64,000 bases of DNA from Platycnemis pennipes (Eukaryota > Arthropoda > Insecta > Odonata > Platycnemididae). Location: NCBI GenBank assembly GCA_933228895.1, contig OW121849.1, positions 126,236,849 through 126,300,848 of the forward strand. Direction: 5' to 3'. Numbering within the stretch: position 1 is the first letter of the stretch; each line of letters begins with the position of its first letter. Below are positions 45,561 to 57,936 of this stretch, piece after piece. Position numbers and translations under genes: made by a program. The notes beneath the pieces are model-generated. The model was given only the letters and a program-made list of their open reading frames with translations. It did no database searches and was not told where the DNA came from.

Positions 45561-46060
45561 AATAAAAATGAAAGTCCAGATTATGAGATGAGTGAAACTA
45601 CCAGGAGCCCAAGTATGAAAGAAGTTATCCAAGCAATCAATATGTTGAAAGATAAGAAAGCACATGCTGAGGATATTACTGTGGCTGAAATGGTCAAATA
45701 TGGTGGACTATCATAGAAAAATGCTTGTGATTATTAAAATCATGTGTAAAGAAGAGAAAATGCCTGAAGACTGGAACATAGGAATCATAGATCCTGTCCA
45801 AGAAAAAAGTTGACAAAGGTAAATGTGAGAATTATAGGCCACAAACTTCTTAGTATGGCTTACAAGGTTTTCAGCAATATTCTGGCTTCAAGACTTGAAC
45901 CTCTCATTGAAAAAATAGCTGGAGATTATCATGGAAGAATTGCGATACCACTGACCAGATTTTTACAATGAGAAGTGCTATGAACACAATGTAGAAGTAC
46001 TCAGCCTATTCATAGATTACAAGCAGGCTTTCGATTCTGTCCTAAGAAGGATATGATTTA
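45561..46060 (+). mobile_element. RTE-like LINE relic, left part
   Basis: Plus-strand frames contain SPSMKEVIQAINMLKDKKA, then EKMPEDWN, CENY, SMAYKVFSNILASRLEPLIE and a decayed FIDYKQAFDSV, an RTE-type run-up to the reverse transcriptase. Frameshifts are frequent. The frame is lost near 46060 and resumes near 46975. Confidence 0.65.
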
Positions 46061-46974
46061 GGTTGATGGTTTCTGGCATCACTTTATGGAACTTGCTAGT
46101 ATTCATCATGAATGAAGGGTTAAACTTTGTAATTCCACAAAAAAGTTTTTATTGTACTACGAACAAGGTTTTGATGGTTATTGTCATCTTCAGGTACAAA
46201 ATTCAGTACTGCGATCACTTATATGCACGTTGAGGTAGGAGAGGGAGAGGTTTTGGCTTCTTAGATGTGGGACGGGAGGAGGGGGAATGGCAGGAAGGGA
46301 AAGGAAATACATTTGAATGTATTTTCCCACTTTAACTGTGTGATTGCATAACCATTTTGAACTAACATCCATTGCAACATATAAGTAACAATTAAAATCT
46401 ACATTCTTTCGTAGGAACTAATCGTCCCTTCCAGTTTGTCTTCTCCCACACAGCAAACAAAGTACACGAGTCTTTGTGCACTCAGAATTTGTAGGTCGGG
46501 TATTGAAAGTTGCGATCCACGAGTTGTAGTAGGGTTGGATGGGGGAGTGAGCATGAGCCATCAGCTGGGAATGTAGGAGCTAGTAGTGGGGAGGGGATGG
46601 TAGCTTGGTTAAAGTAGAGCCTTCAGAGCTAACTACCAGCGGGTGGTGAGAAAGGATGCTGCAGATGAAGATGGGGATTAGCAGTGGAAAACAGAGGTTG
46701 AGGAGGGGGGAGTGGGAATCATACGAAAGGTTGCTCACAATTTTGCAATCGGCATGCACACAAGCCTGCCTGCTTTCTTATCACTCACTGCTACATTCTC
46801 TTTTTTCAGGGCCAAGTTTTCTTTTCTCGTTTTGATCATGATGATGCCAATATGCTCAATGGATTAAAAATTCATATTTGTTTCATTCCATATTTTTTTG
46901 CTAGCATTTACTTTTCAAAGATTAAAATAATAAAAGTTTTTTGAAATGTATACATGTCCAGTTTAGGGAGGTTT
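46061..46974. other. Insertion inside the RTE-like LINE, unclassified
   Basis: About 0.9 kb separates the two LINE pieces. Its right edge, GGGAGGTTTGACTGCA, matches the pogo-like end at 33010-33024. A G-rich stretch (46480-46740) has no coding features. Confidence 0.4.
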
Positions 46975-47340
46975 GACTGCATTTGAGTTCATGAAAGAAT
47001 TTCATATTCCTTCTAAACCAATAAATCTCATTGAAACAACACTAAACATTACTAAAAGCAAGGTTAAACTAGGCAGAGAACTACCATCTGACTTTAAAGG
47101 CAAAAGGCAAAAAGAGTCCACAAGGAGATGTATTGTCATCAACGTTATTCATATTGAAGGAAAAAGCCATAAGAAAGCTCCCAATAAATCTTAGTGGAAC
47201 AATAATCAATAGAAAAATCCGATTTGTTGCCTATGCTAATGACTTAGGTGTAGTCTCAAGAAACAAATATTCATTAGAATAAACTTTGATCTCTCTTAAA
47301 AACTTTTTCACCAGAAAATTTTTATTTATTTCGAAATTTA
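46975..47340 (+). mobile_element. RTE-like LINE relic, right part
   Basis: The frame resumes with AFEFMKEFHIPSKPINLIE, TKSKVKLGRELPSDF, then in other frames LSGTIINRKIRFVAYANDL, where the catalytic YADD is changed to YAND. The order matches the RTE-like copy at 16727 and 25085 (IP.K.I.L followed by motif B and the YADD box). Confidence 0.6.
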
Positions 47341-48252
47341 AAAAGTTGTTATAAAATTTGTAAAACCCTACTATAAAACTGGTGACTCAATGAAAGTTGA
47401 GTGGGATCATGGCAACCACAAAGTTTGTCAGCATGAAGTGTATAGAGAAGTAGTGAAATAAAAATTACCAGTATTCCCTATATTCATTAACATTGGTTTT
47501 CTCTTTTGGAAGAGATAGCTTCTCAAACTATACGTTCTCGATGCACTATACTGACAGTGGATCCTTACGGAATTGTGTGTCAGTTAGATGTAAAATGTTT
47601 AACCTTGTAATAGTAATACCAAAGAGTAATAAGTTTACTCTATGGTAATACCTTAGTTAATTCTGTCAGATGTCAGGTTAACATTGCAGTTTATTTTTTT
47701 ATGAATTCTCAATTTACTTGAACTTTGATACTACATAGTGATTAATTCAAAACTTGAAAGTGTATCAATACATTCTGCTCACTTATTAATTCATATGCAA
47801 GTTAATGTATTGAATGGTTCATAATTGGCAGTAAAGGTATTTTATTATATACCTACATATTTGAAATTTTAAAACCAGAATATTTTAAATTTAATCTAGT
47901 TGTAGTTTCAACTAATCAAGTAACAGATTTTTACTTCAACTGGCAACAAATAAATTAGCAGAATAACATTTAAATAGGTAATATTAATTGCAATTTATTC
48001 AAGATATTTGAATATTTGAGTTATCATTAATATTCAAATAGGATATTCAAATTCGAGAGATCTGCTATTCGTCCCATCTCTAGCAATGATATAATTATAT
48101 GATTGATGATATAAATAATGAGCAAAATAAACATATTTTTCAATGTATTCTAGCATACTGACATGCGTTCAGACACATCATTTATTACAAGAAATACCTC
48201 ACACTTCACTGTGTTGAACTATTCATTTCGTATTTTCTGGTATCCCCCATCA
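47341..48252. other. No gene recognised
   Basis: Very A+T-rich DNA with many short repeats of TATTTGAAT-type sequence around 47990-48060, and no supported feature. Confidence 0.4.
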
Positions 48253-48560
48253 TCAACAGGTTATCTGGCTGATGGAGTTGCCAGAGAACTGACCTCCAAT
48301 TCTGAAGGCCCAGGTCCAAATCCCAGCATCGGTATATTGGTTGCTACTAGAGTTGTGTGTAGGGAGCACTTCAAGCTCAGTATTCTGTCCATAGGATGGG
48401 ACGTGAAATCATGGTCCCCATAACTCCTTTATTAAGAGTATGCTTACACTGGGTTTCTCACCATGGTCCCACTCCCTGAAGTACTATATTGTTCAAATAC
48501 CCACCTATCGTAAATGGTGAAAATGAATTTATCGGAAGCCTCCTCTTACAACCACAACCA
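48253..48560 (+). mobile_element. tRNA-derived SINE, copy 2
   Basis: The same body as at 4318-4630 with GTCCATAGGATGGGACGTGA, TTAAGAGTATGCTTACACTG and ACCCACCTATCGTAAATGG. The tRNA-like head is more decayed; the B-box position reads GGTCCAAATCC. It is therefore older than copy 1 or has diverged faster. Confidence 0.65.
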
Positions 48561-49611
48561 ATCATCCAGTACCCATTGAGGTGTTCTGTTCTCATGGATC
48601 CAGAAACATTTATAAACAGTTGTAGGGAGCATTTTCAATTGGATTGAAATCTGATGACCACGGGGGCTAGTTTAGGATGTCAGTATTGGGTTTGGGAAAA
48701 GAAATTACAGGTTTCATACCCTCGGAGCAGAGTGGTTGTTGGTAGGAAACCAATCTATACCAAACTCCAGTGTCTTAGACAATTGCTCTAACTTGAGCTG
48801 CTTGGAAAAATTCCTTCCGATCAGCCATTTGAATCATGATGAGGGCAATGACCCTTTATATTAGAACAAAAATATTTAAATACCTGGATATTTCGTTTTA
48901 TAATTATTGTTTTCTTCATAAATGAGATTTGACATATGTTGTTGTTTATTTATCCTTCAAGTTCTGTTAATAGTTTACTTATCTCCTTGCACAGCCCCTT
49001 TCTTCCACAAATCATTAGACTGAGGGCTAAATAAATGAATTAATTCACCGATGATAAGACGTAGTTGATTGCAAACAAATAGCAGAATTAACTAAATGTG
49101 AACGACTATATGTAAAAAATATATTTTGCCATGAAAAAAAAATCTGTCAATAGTAATTCAATCAACAATCTATGCCCAGTAATTCCTTCATAATTTATAT
49201 AATACCAAGCTATACAGTTTCGTTGTTTCGAGTATCACATATTTTATTAAAAATATTCCGCCTCCACTGAAAATAATTCTTACTGTATTCAAAGGGCAAA
49301 GAATAGAGAAACAAAAATTGATATGAATTCACTTAGTAAATAAAAATTTCAAAAATGCATCCAATGATGAGTAATCATTTTATACATTCATTAAAGAACC
49401 ACTGTTAATGTATAAAAGTCCATGTGGAATTATTAAATTAATAAAAAATTATGTATCAGAGCCCAGGTCACAATTTAATACAAAGCTTTGGTTTTAATTA
49501 ACGGGCAATTCTTGAAATATTAAAATGTTATGTACACATAGGGACATTAACGCATATGCATTGTACATATTTTAAAAGGAAACAGCATCAACAACCAGAG
49601 GCAATTCACTT
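48561..49611. other. Probable 3' untranslated or intergenic DNA
   Basis: Lies downstream (minus strand) of the stop at 49612. A+T-rich, with no further exon supported. Confidence 0.35.
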
Positions 49612-49768
49612 TCACAGTGGAGCCATTTGATTAAGGCTATAATGCTTGTTGCCTTTGGTCCTGCTTTTAAATTCAATCACATCCATATCCAAATGATCTT
49701 CAGTACTGTATGGTCCCAACAAATGGCCTTCCAATTCTTGTTCAGAAAATTTACCACGCCCAAAAATC
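49612..49768 (-). CDS. Candidate terminal exon, gene B or a neighbour
   Basis: On the minus strand a strong acceptor (CTTCTCTTTTCTTCAG) precedes one base and then 51 codons plus TGA (49612-49614). The peptide includes IFGRGKFSEQELEGHLLGPY and ends QMAPL. The frame is open from the acceptor to the stop and the composition is that of real protein. It needs a preceding exon ending with two extra bases, as those at 60573 or 63828 do. No domain is recognised, and whether it belongs to the same gene as the exons at 55-64 kb is not settled. Confidence 0.55.
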
Positions 49769-52199
49769 CTGAAGAAAAGAGAAGGTAAAATTATTTCTCA
49801 GCCTGCTAATTTCAAGCTTTATATTATATTGACCCAATAGCCCTAACATAAGATCTCATCATCACATATGAGTACATACTAACATTTTTGAACCCTGGAA
49901 AATTCTACAGTGTATCCCAATGTCAATTAAGTATATGTCTGCCAGTACCAAGACGTTAGCAAGTTTTTTTTTGTTTCCAGGGACCTTAGTTAATATCTGA
50001 ATTCTTGGTGATTTAAATGTCACTTATGCAATAACATACACCAACTCCATACTTGTCTATTTGATCATTCTTCATACAACTGACCCGCACTTAAGAGGAG
50101 GAATTTAAGTTTATTTCTTGCATTGCTTTTCTCACTAACATTTCTCTCATGAAAAGATTTTTCTCACAAATGCCAATGCAACAGTAACATTTAAAGAGGT
50201 GTAAAAATAACATAATTGCATCCAAAGAATAATCTGAATTTCACATTGTAGACATTCAAGATAAATTTGAAGCATTGATGGTCAATTAGTTTTAAAATCA
50301 TAAAAAAAGCAATAGTAGCATTTAGTTGTAGGGCTGGTGATGTTCTGGTCTACTAGAACTACATAATATGCTTGATTACACTACGTTCTTAAATAAGGTA
50401 GTAGTAGATGCATGCATTCTACTTCCTAGAGCTTACATAAAATTCATGTCATCACAAGTGCTGATGTGCCTGCAGACTGGGGAATAAATATGATTGAGTA
50501 TGTACATGCTGGGTCCTTAAATGTCACAGAGACAAAAAACAAGAGGGAATAAAAATTTAAGGTGATTATAAATTTAAAATTAAATAGATCACCATAAAAC
50601 ATTAGCCTGAAACATTAGGGGGATAAAATTTTCATTAATTTACAATTTCATGCAGAAAGTGAACTTAGAAGTCCCAATTTATTCCATACATCAAATTCAG
50701 TAGTCCAAACAGAAAAATAATGGTGCTTCCAAATTTGGTATAATAACTTTTTCTATTGAGTATTATTGATGACCCATGTTATTTTCAACCATTAACGTTT
50801 ATATTTAATCACTGAACTGATTATTTTGTGACCTGTTCCATGCATCTCTTGATAGGTGGTAGGATAGGCTCCTTGGATGTCATATAAGACGTGTCTTGTA
50901 AGAATCAACAAAATAGGATTGTAGCTATTAACCTGAGCCAATGTACATGAAAGAGAGGGCAAACTTACTAGTTCAAACAAAATGATAGCAAAAAAGAGCA
51001 TTTCTGTGCAAATATAAGCAACTATTCTCTCATTACTCTAGATTGAATAACCAAATCTGGAAGTAGCATCTATAGCCCAGTAGTAGGAGAGTGAGAACTC
51101 AAACAATTCCAACATTTTCCAGAGTGCCTTGGGAAATTCAATCTTCTTCTCTAATTTTTCTGCATATTTAACTGGTCCTATTCATTAGTTGAAACTTAAT
51201 TAAGGCTGTCTAATCTAAATAATCTTTGCTTTCAGGTTATCATTAGTGTACAAGGTCAAATACCAGGGATTGCATAAGCAGAGATTGTGCTTGATTCCAG
51301 CTTTGAAGTTTTAACAAACTTGTAGAAAGATGAATATACAGAAGCATCACTGTCTCAACTTAGAATTAAAAAAATGAGTAATCATAGAGCGGTCAGTAAT
51401 TGCTAGACATATTACTTGAAAAAGGTTTAAGTTTGAAGAAAGTCATGAATATGTTGCCTCGAATTTATTTACAAGACCATAGATGTGTAATTTTTGGGTG
51501 GTTAGAACTCTCCACTAATATCAAGGGCAGGTAGATAAATAATCTTTATAATATCATTTTTTTAGGAAATCTATAGAACATTCCAAACATGTATTTCTAG
51601 CAATTATTTCCTACGAGCTGGATTCTGTACTTCCCTTTCCTTTCTCATGCGAATTCCCTACCTAAACTGTCACATGGTCCAGGTGACTCATAGCCATGGA
51701 AATTCATCATTGAGTATTGGATAAGATTTTGCTACGTGCAATCCACAAGGAGCATTAATGATAGTTTGTATTTCACACCTGTTTGACTAAGCTATCACAC
51801 TAACAATTTTCCAGAATTCTGCGAGGTAGATGGAGGGTGAAAAGTTCCATCCAACTGTTATGAACAGTCATTATTAGACAAGGAAGATGATAATCTTGTA
51901 CCATTTATTGGTTTAAGAAGAAGACAGACCAGCTGATGATTTCTAAAGGAGAAAGGGACACAGCAATCTGAAATTTAAGAAACTGGAGAATATTGGGCGA
52001 GGAGAAAAATTGAAGGAATAAAACAAAGGCTGGCCTATTGAATGAATATGTACACAGGAAAGTAATATAAACAAACTGAAGGAAGTAGCAAGGCATGGCA
52101 CTGGGAAATCAGCCAAAAAGAAACCTCAGACAATTGCAAAAATCACAGAGCTGACTGAAGAGAATAAAAGAATGCAAAAATATTAGAAGAGCAACTCAA
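49769..52199. other. No gene firmly recognised, probably intron
   Basis: A minus-strand stretch at about 50967-51001 looks like a small hydrophobic exon (MLFFAIILFEL before GTAAGT), but cannot be tied to others. The rest is A+T-rich and featureless. Confidence 0.3.
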
Positions 52200-53525
52200 T
52201 ATAGCTATATTCAACTTTTTAAATTATGTCTATGACTCTTTGGATGGATCAGAAAGTGCAATGAGAATCTATTAACTTTTTAACAAAGCTTTTGACCAAT
52301 TTAACCACTCAGTATTATCAAAAAAGCTGCCTGATCTTGGTGTCACTGGCACACCCCTTAATGTATTACCTCCATTTGAAAGATACTGAAATGAAATACA
52401 ATGATAATGATGGGCTGAGCAGATCGTACCCCTCTGATACGAAAATTTGGAATCTGGTGGTGCCAGAGGGATCCTTACTGAAACACATTCATTTTATTGC
52501 ATAAATTAATGACCTACGAAAATTTGGAATCTGGTGGTGCCAGAGGGATCCTTACTGAAACACATTCATTTTATTGCATAAATTAATGACCTACCTCTGT
52601 CCACCTGATAGGTTTTGTAACTCTGTGTGCTGATGACACAAGCCATGCACTTACACCCAAAAACTTATAAGGGTGCATCAACCTCAATCAAGGAACAGTC
52701 CAATCTATGGCTAAATGGACTTCCAGCAATGGATTTTTACTTAATTTTTTTATTATTTCCTATTATTTAATTCATATAAATTATAATTCCAATAATTATA
52801 TTATTTTATTTAACTCCTCATACGCTAAACCTGACCAGTTACTTTTGCTCTGAATTAATAACTCTGTTCTCACACAACCTAACTATGTATGTCTCTAAAA
52901 AATTGGTTCATGGTACATATCTTCAGAGATCCTTGAAAAAAGATTCAGAGATCCTTGAAAAACACTGTTTCACGCACTATATTGAAAGTGGTGTTCTTTA
53001 GTTACGTTTACTCACACTTGTGCAACAATATTTTTTCTTGAGTCATTCTAGCCTTGCAAAACAAGCATTCATCCATCAAAAAATTAACCTGAATGCCATT
53101 TTTAACTTACCATCTTGGGTATGCTTTTCTTTTTTAAAAATGGCTGCTGACTTTGCCTTGTACTCATGTGCTGAACTATGCTGTACTTTTGAAAACACAC
53201 CCTGATTGCTTAGTATAAAATGGTAATGTGCATTCCCATGGTGCATACAAGAAGAAATTGTGATGGTCATATATTTCACAATAATAATGCTCAACATAAG
53301 AAAAGCTCTTTATGTCAGCTCTCTAAAGTGTAGTACAATTACCTTTCGAGCCATATGTTGAAAACAGCAAAGGTTGGTAAGTTCAAAAAGGAATTGTGTA
53401 AATTTCTTATTGAGAAGATGTATAATTCTCTGTCTGAGTTTGAAACTGATAAATTTTATATTTATTTTATGCTGTGTTCTATGATTTGTAAAAATCCCAC
53501 TGAACACACAAATTATTATTATTAT
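52200..53525 (+). mobile_element. Jockey/CR1-like LINE relic
   Basis: Plus-strand pieces: FNKAFDQFNHSVLSKKL (motif A region, like AFDtvnHsiLl.KL), KIWNLVVPEGSLLKHIHFIA (motif B), VTLCADDTSHAL (catalytic box as CADD) and SMAKWTSSNGFLLN. The carboxy-terminal piece follows near 53330-53500 (KTAKVGKFKKELCKFLIE...EFETD), ending in (ATT)n at about 53510-53527. About 580 bp between 52745 and 53325 is not LINE-like and may be an insertion. Decayed beyond function. Confidence 0.6.
52439..52592 (+). repeat. 77-bp tandem duplication within the LINE
   Basis: Bases 52439-52515 are repeated immediately at 52516-52592 without visible mismatch (ACGAAAATTTGGAATCTGGT ... TTAATGACCT). It duplicates the motif B region of the LINE relic. 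Confidence 0.9.
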
Positions 53526-53639
53526 TAAAAGACTAAATATGGTACCACTTCACAGTGTGTATTACAATATGTATTATTATCAGGACAGGAATATAAAACT
53601 TGAATACAAAAAAGTGGAGAGATAAAACAATTTGAGCAG

Positions 53640-54350
53640 CAGTTCAACTGAAGGAAAATGACACCGCAGAGGATGATACGATACTATGGGCACTGCATTG
53701 AGATCAGAATTCAATGTGGCATATAATGAATTAGCACAACTATACCATTTGGGGCATGAACTTAAAAATTTGAAGACATGATTGAGTAATACTTCTCAAG
53801 AAGAAGAATAAACAGCCACTGACAAAGCAAGAAGAAAATAATCAGAAGAATATCCCAGCTCAAGAGGACATTCTACCAACAGAAGAAACTACTAACTGCT
53901 GGAAATTCAAGCTTGAAAGTGAGGAAACACTTCATTAGAACCTACATAAGGAGATTTTTCTCCTTTATGGCTTTAAGACATGAATGATGACTGTGACATA
54001 GAAGACAATGACTGTTAAACCTTTTTAAAGTGGAGCAACAAAAATAATGAAAATCCAATGGATAAATTAAGCAACAAACCAAGAAGTCCTTAAAAAAGGA
54101 GAAAATAGGAGTTTCATGAAATTCTGAAAGGAAGATTGAACTTTATTGAACACATGTGAGATGTAGTCAGGAACATAGTAGGTACTGAAAAAAAAAGAAT
54201 GGGAGTAATGGCAAATAAATATCTCATAAGAGGCACATAAAGAAAGTGATGAATGAAAGAAAAGAAAGATATTTTTGTTAGAAGAGGTTAGTTGATAGAA
54301 GAATTGAGAGGTGAATCAACCAACCTTTGGATGGATTATAATTGATTATG
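53640..54350 (+). mobile_element. RTE-like LINE relic, 3' part
   Basis: In shifting frames: KIMKIQWIN.ATNQEVL, then RSFMKF and NFIEHM, as in the region RTE-type proteins have after the reverse transcriptase (...LRISWTD.VTNEEVL.R...). The 3' edge passes into GATTATGATGATGA. Highly decayed. Confidence 0.45.
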
Positions 54351-55022
54351 ATGATGAGAACCATATAAATGATGGTAACATCATTCAATGATAGTGTTTA
54401 CTTACAATGCTAATTGATAATTGTGAATAAAACAAAAAACATAATACAAAGTAATACAGTAGAGCCCTTGTAGTGTGTTGTGAGTAGTTAACCCTAGATG
54501 TAGGAAGCATGTCACTTAATGATGCACATAAGAATTGGCCTTAGATCTTCTTGCAGTAAGGAATATGTACTTGGTTGTATATGTTATGTCATAAAAAATA
54601 TTTACAGTTACTCACAAATTAACTGCCATAAATAAATGCCATACATGGCTTTCTCAAATAAGTATATGCTATAAATAAATCTTTGAGCATGTACAATAAG
54701 CAACACCACAAAATCTGGATGGGTTCGGCCTCAACTTCTTCCTCGAGGGTTCTCATACACTCTTTATACAATTAACAAGCTTGATCACACTATATCTACA
54801 ATTTGATATTACACCCCAAACATGGGACTAAGTCTTTCACTCGCGAGGAAGCATGCTCTTTTGTATGTACATGCAATAAAATTAACCAAAATATCAAAAT
54901 GTATAGCATCAGAATGGTGTCTAAAATAGTGCAGCAAAAAAATTTTGATCACTATCACAATGGAGATATATTGGGCAGTTAGGCTTGATGTAGAGGACAG
55001 AATGTGTATAATATTAAACACC
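54351..55022. other. No gene recognised
   Basis: A+T-rich sequence downstream of the stop at 55068 on the minus strand; it may hold the 3' untranslated region of gene B. Confidence 0.35.
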
Positions 55023-55068
55023 ACTTGCACTTTTCACAGGAATTAAATTCCTCTGCAAAAGTGCAAGT
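55023..55068. repeat. Imperfect hairpin at the end of a candidate gene B exon
   Basis: ACTTGCACTTTT is inverted as AAAAGTGCAAGT, and AGGAATT as AATTCCT, with a few unmatched bases. On the minus strand it starts right at the stop codon of the exon at 55068-55226, so it could be a 3' untranslated stem-loop. Confidence 0.5.
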
Positions 55069-55226
55069 TAAGTTTGATTTAAAGATGATATTTTTATGGC
55101 ATTCAATGATTTTTCATCGAGGTAGGTGCCTGTCACATAAAGCCCAAGCAGGTTAATATAAGATTCTGCCAGAGCTTCATTATCCACTTCCTTAGTCACA
55201 AAAGCATTTGACTGATGAGCTATTTC
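55068..55226 (-). CDS. Gene B candidate terminal exon
   Basis: On the minus strand TTTTTTTTAAG precedes GAA ATA GCT..., a frame of 52 codons closed by TAA (55068-55070). The peptide (EIAHQSNAFVTKEVDNEALA, then ESYINLLGLYVTGTYLDEKS ...) has an amphipathic helical look and balanced composition. It begins on a codon boundary, as required by the phase-0 ends of the exons at 55339 and 57015. No domain recognised. Confidence 0.6.
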   Translation of the reverse strand, partial: EIAHQSNAFVTKEVDNEALAESYINLLGLYVTGTYLDEKSLNAIKISSLNQT

Positions 55227-55338
55227 CTTAAAAAAAAGAACAGCATGTAAGACAAATCACTGGATTAGACATCATGAAACACTTGAAATTCATCCCAACA
55301 AAAACTATAGATGTTGGCTGTGATGTCAAATCTCATAC

Positions 55339-55362
55339 CTTAAGAGGTAAGGTGTTCTTTAG
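55339..55362 (-). CDS. Gene B candidate 24-nt microexon
   Basis: On the minus strand GAATCCTTTAG precedes 24 nt encoding LKNTLPLK, followed by GTATGA. It starts and ends on codon boundaries, fitting between the exons at 57015-57115 and 55068-55226. Because it is so short it is a proposal from splice signals and phase alone. Confidence 0.35.
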
Positions 55363-55401
55363 CTAAAGGATTCAACAATTGGTAAAATGGTGAACATGGG
55401 G

Positions 55402-55621
55402 TTAGTCAAGTGAAAAGGCAGAGGAGTCAGAGGAAGAAAGTGGATGGTAGCCCTTTAAAGGAGGAGTGGAAGATGTCTCCTCGTCGAACTGAAGCAGCGG
55501 AGCAGCCTCTTGTCCAGCCTCATTTCCACCTGTGCTACAGGAGTCATATCCTCCAAGGAACCTGAAAGTTTCCATAAAATGAGACAGTATCTTTTTCAGC
55601 AACGCATCTGCTTCATTTAGG
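55402..55621 (-). CDS. Gene B alternative terminal exon
   Basis: On the minus strand TTTTCTCATGCAG precedes one base and then 72 codons plus a stop at 55402. The peptide starts LNEADALLKKILSHFMETFR, a clear amphipathic helix, and ends in an acidic, Ser/Pro-rich tail with EAAPLLQFDEE and SSSDSSAFSLD. EAAPLL resembles an acidic di-leucine sorting motif, which is only a hint. It requires a previous exon ending with two bases, such as 60573 or 63828, and so is not compatible with directly following 57015-57115. Alternative 3' ends or two overlapping genes would both explain this. Confidence 0.6.
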
Positions 55622-56389
55622 CTGCATGAGAAAATAAAGCTTAAAGGGGTTGAAAATAATGACTTTGACAGCAGGAAAAAAGCACGCAGCATCAAGCTCA
55701 CACAATTTCACAGGAGCAACGATGAAGCTACAATAAGAAACAAAAGAAAGCTGTAGGGAATTCAAAATAAATTTCAAAGCTCAGTAACATTTTGTTAAGC
55801 ACAAAGCATGTACAATAAATTAATAAACTTGGAAAGCAAAAGACTTATGAAGCAACAGAAGCAAACGTATTAATAAGACTGGTTTGTCTGACGGCTATAA
55901 ATGCAAAATGAAACTCATAATAATAAGCAACTTAAATACGTGAAACCTTTGCTCAAGATCTAAAGGCCTTTGAAACTTTTAAGATTTTAGTTTGCCATTG
56001 CAATGCAACCATTCTCCCAACCTATGTTTTCCATGGCATGCAACTGATTTGAATATAAAAAACATGTACTTCTGAAGTTGGAAACACCATGTATACCCAA
56101 CATAAAAGCAAAACACCAGTATATTTATAATATAATTAGCATATTTATACTCATGTTAGTGTAGGGGAAACAAGAAAGCAAAGAATTATCAAATTCAAAA
56201 AATCAATGGTATCAACACAGTATAAAACTTGAAAATTACACCCTGAACTTGAAGTTTTTACATGTATCAATTTCTTTTTTTCTAAGTAGTAACTATTTAA
56301 TAAATTCTCCAAATTCCAAAATAAGGAGGAAAAAATAAAACGTCCCAAAATGTCTGATATTCGTACCCTACATTTTACTATTTATGTTT
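55622..56389. other. Non-coding, probably intron of gene B
   Basis: No exon, RNA or clear transposon was found. Confidence 0.4.
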
Positions 56390-56740
56390 TGGTTGAGTGT
56401 GTGATGTTGATGGTTCAGAGCTGAAAAGAATAAGTGGGAATTGGAGGCTTTTGAGATCAACATATGATGTCTACCGTGCAACATAGAGGTGCGTAGAATA
56501 ATGGAGAAGGTTATCTACACAGAGCAGATGATAAAACTATGAAATATTACACACAAGAGGAAAGAAAGTTGGAGGAATTAGAAGACAGCAACTAAAGTGG
56601 ATAGATGATATTTTAGAGGTTGAAGAGAATGGCTGATAAGGAGAAGACTGTAAGTGTGGAGTAGAAAAGTGAATAAGAATAGATATCCTGGATGGCAGGC
56701 AGGCAGAAGATATGGAGATCTTAGGATGCATTCAATAGTA
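56390..56740 (+). mobile_element. LINE relic, carboxy-terminal scrap
   Basis: Plus-strand frames show YTRGKKVGGIRRQQLKWIDD like the GRRR..WIDNI segment at the end of RTE-type proteins, preceded by decayed pieces. No borders were seen. Confidence 0.4.
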
Positions 56741-57014
56741 TTAATAATAGCTAAAGCAGATTATATGGCATGACCAACAAGTGTGGGGAATAGTTTGCCA
56801 AGAGTATTCAAAAACCTAACAATGTTGGTAGAATGCCAATGATAATAACTGAAATGCAGACAACCCAATTAAGTTTTAAACTAGTCTTTATGAATGAACA
56901 ATTACCTCATAAATGAGAAAACAATTATGCTCGAAGTAATGAGTTTGATCTCATTAGGACTACAATCTTTTACTCAGATGGAATATGAAAGTAAAAATCA
57001 TAATCCAAACTTAC

Positions 57015-57115
57015 TTTGACCTTGTACAGTGTATTATATTTACAATGACTTATCTTCACCTTCAAGCCCATGGGTGGTAGTGAATGGAAATTATTTTCAA
57101 TTGTACAGCTCATTA
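57015..57115 (-). CDS. Gene B internal exon
   Basis: On the minus strand AATTCCTTGTAG precedes a 101-nt block ending AAGGTCAAA|GTAAGT. It supplies two bases, then 33 codons (MSCTIENNFHSLPPMGLKVK, then ISHCKYNTLYKVK). The frame is open throughout, and its ends match an incoming exon with one extra base (57606-57639) and an outgoing phase-0 junction (55339 or 55068). The regular splice sites and protein-like composition make this one of the firmest exons of the gene. Confidence 0.65.
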
Positions 57116-57605
57116 CTACAAGGAATTGAAGATTTAGCTTCCCTCATATTTGTAAAATGAAAATACAATAATTTATACCAGGAATCAGAATGCCCTTGCT
57201 AATATGAATCTACTAGGGAACTCAGTCAACTTATGTACACATTTTTGTTGTATATATCAGCCTTCTGTTACATAAAAATGAAATATAAATTATGAAACTA
57301 CGCCATTTAGGGGCAGTAGTAGTAATGAAAAACCCTTTCTCCAATGTGTTTCTTTCTATCTATGCGATTTGAGGCCTTTTGGCTGACAATTATGGAGTAT
57401 ATGTAATGAAAATTCCCAGGATTAGTGCCCATGTTATTATATTATTTCACACAATTTCAAGTGATATCGTTGTTCAAAGTAATTTAAAAAAAGAATTTGG
57501 CAAGACTTTGAAGGGGAAGACCCAAGAAACCTTCACACAACTGATACACTGGGGAAACATCAAATCTTACACACATTGAAATAAATATTTTCGATAATAC
57601 CTTAC

Positions 57606-57639
57606 CATACACTCTGCTAAGAAATGGAGTGATTAGACC
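57606..57639 (-). CDS. Gene B candidate small exon next to a MITE
   Basis: On the minus strand GTAACCAG precedes GGT CTA ATC ... (GLITPFLSRVY plus one base) and GTAAGG. Its exit phase matches the exon at 57015-57115. The acceptor region is unusual because a TTAA-flanked MITE (57657-57936) begins only 17 bases upstream on that strand, replacing the ancestral polypyrimidine tract. Confidence 0.4.
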
Positions 57640-57656
57640 CTGGTTACTTCCATGGA

Positions 57657-57936
57657 TTAACCCTTTTACTGCCATGGGGCCAATCTATTGGCTAACATTG
57701 GTTGCATCGTTATATATTTTAAATTTTTTATTTCCTTCAAATCAGTGACAACACAAATGATTGAATCATCCACCTAAAACTCAAATATACAGTCAGCATT
57801 TAAAAAAATACAAATACTTCATCAATTAAAAATAGTACTTAAAATAATGTAGTCAATAATCTTACAAAATTCATGGAATTGTACTTGGCAGTTTTTGCAC
57901 AGCCTGCCTGCAAGGGACTGGCAGTAAAAGGGTTAA
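57657..57936. mobile_element. piggyBac-like MITE, 280 bp
   Basis: Eighteen-base perfect terminal inverted repeats TTAACCCTTTTACTGCCA (57657-57674 and 57919-57936), each including TTAA. Just inside the left end is GGGGCCAATCTATTGGCT, a weak form of the palindrome found at 5418 and 40449. No coding capacity. TTAA ends and CCC-start TIRs are as in piggyBac elements. Confidence 0.85.
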
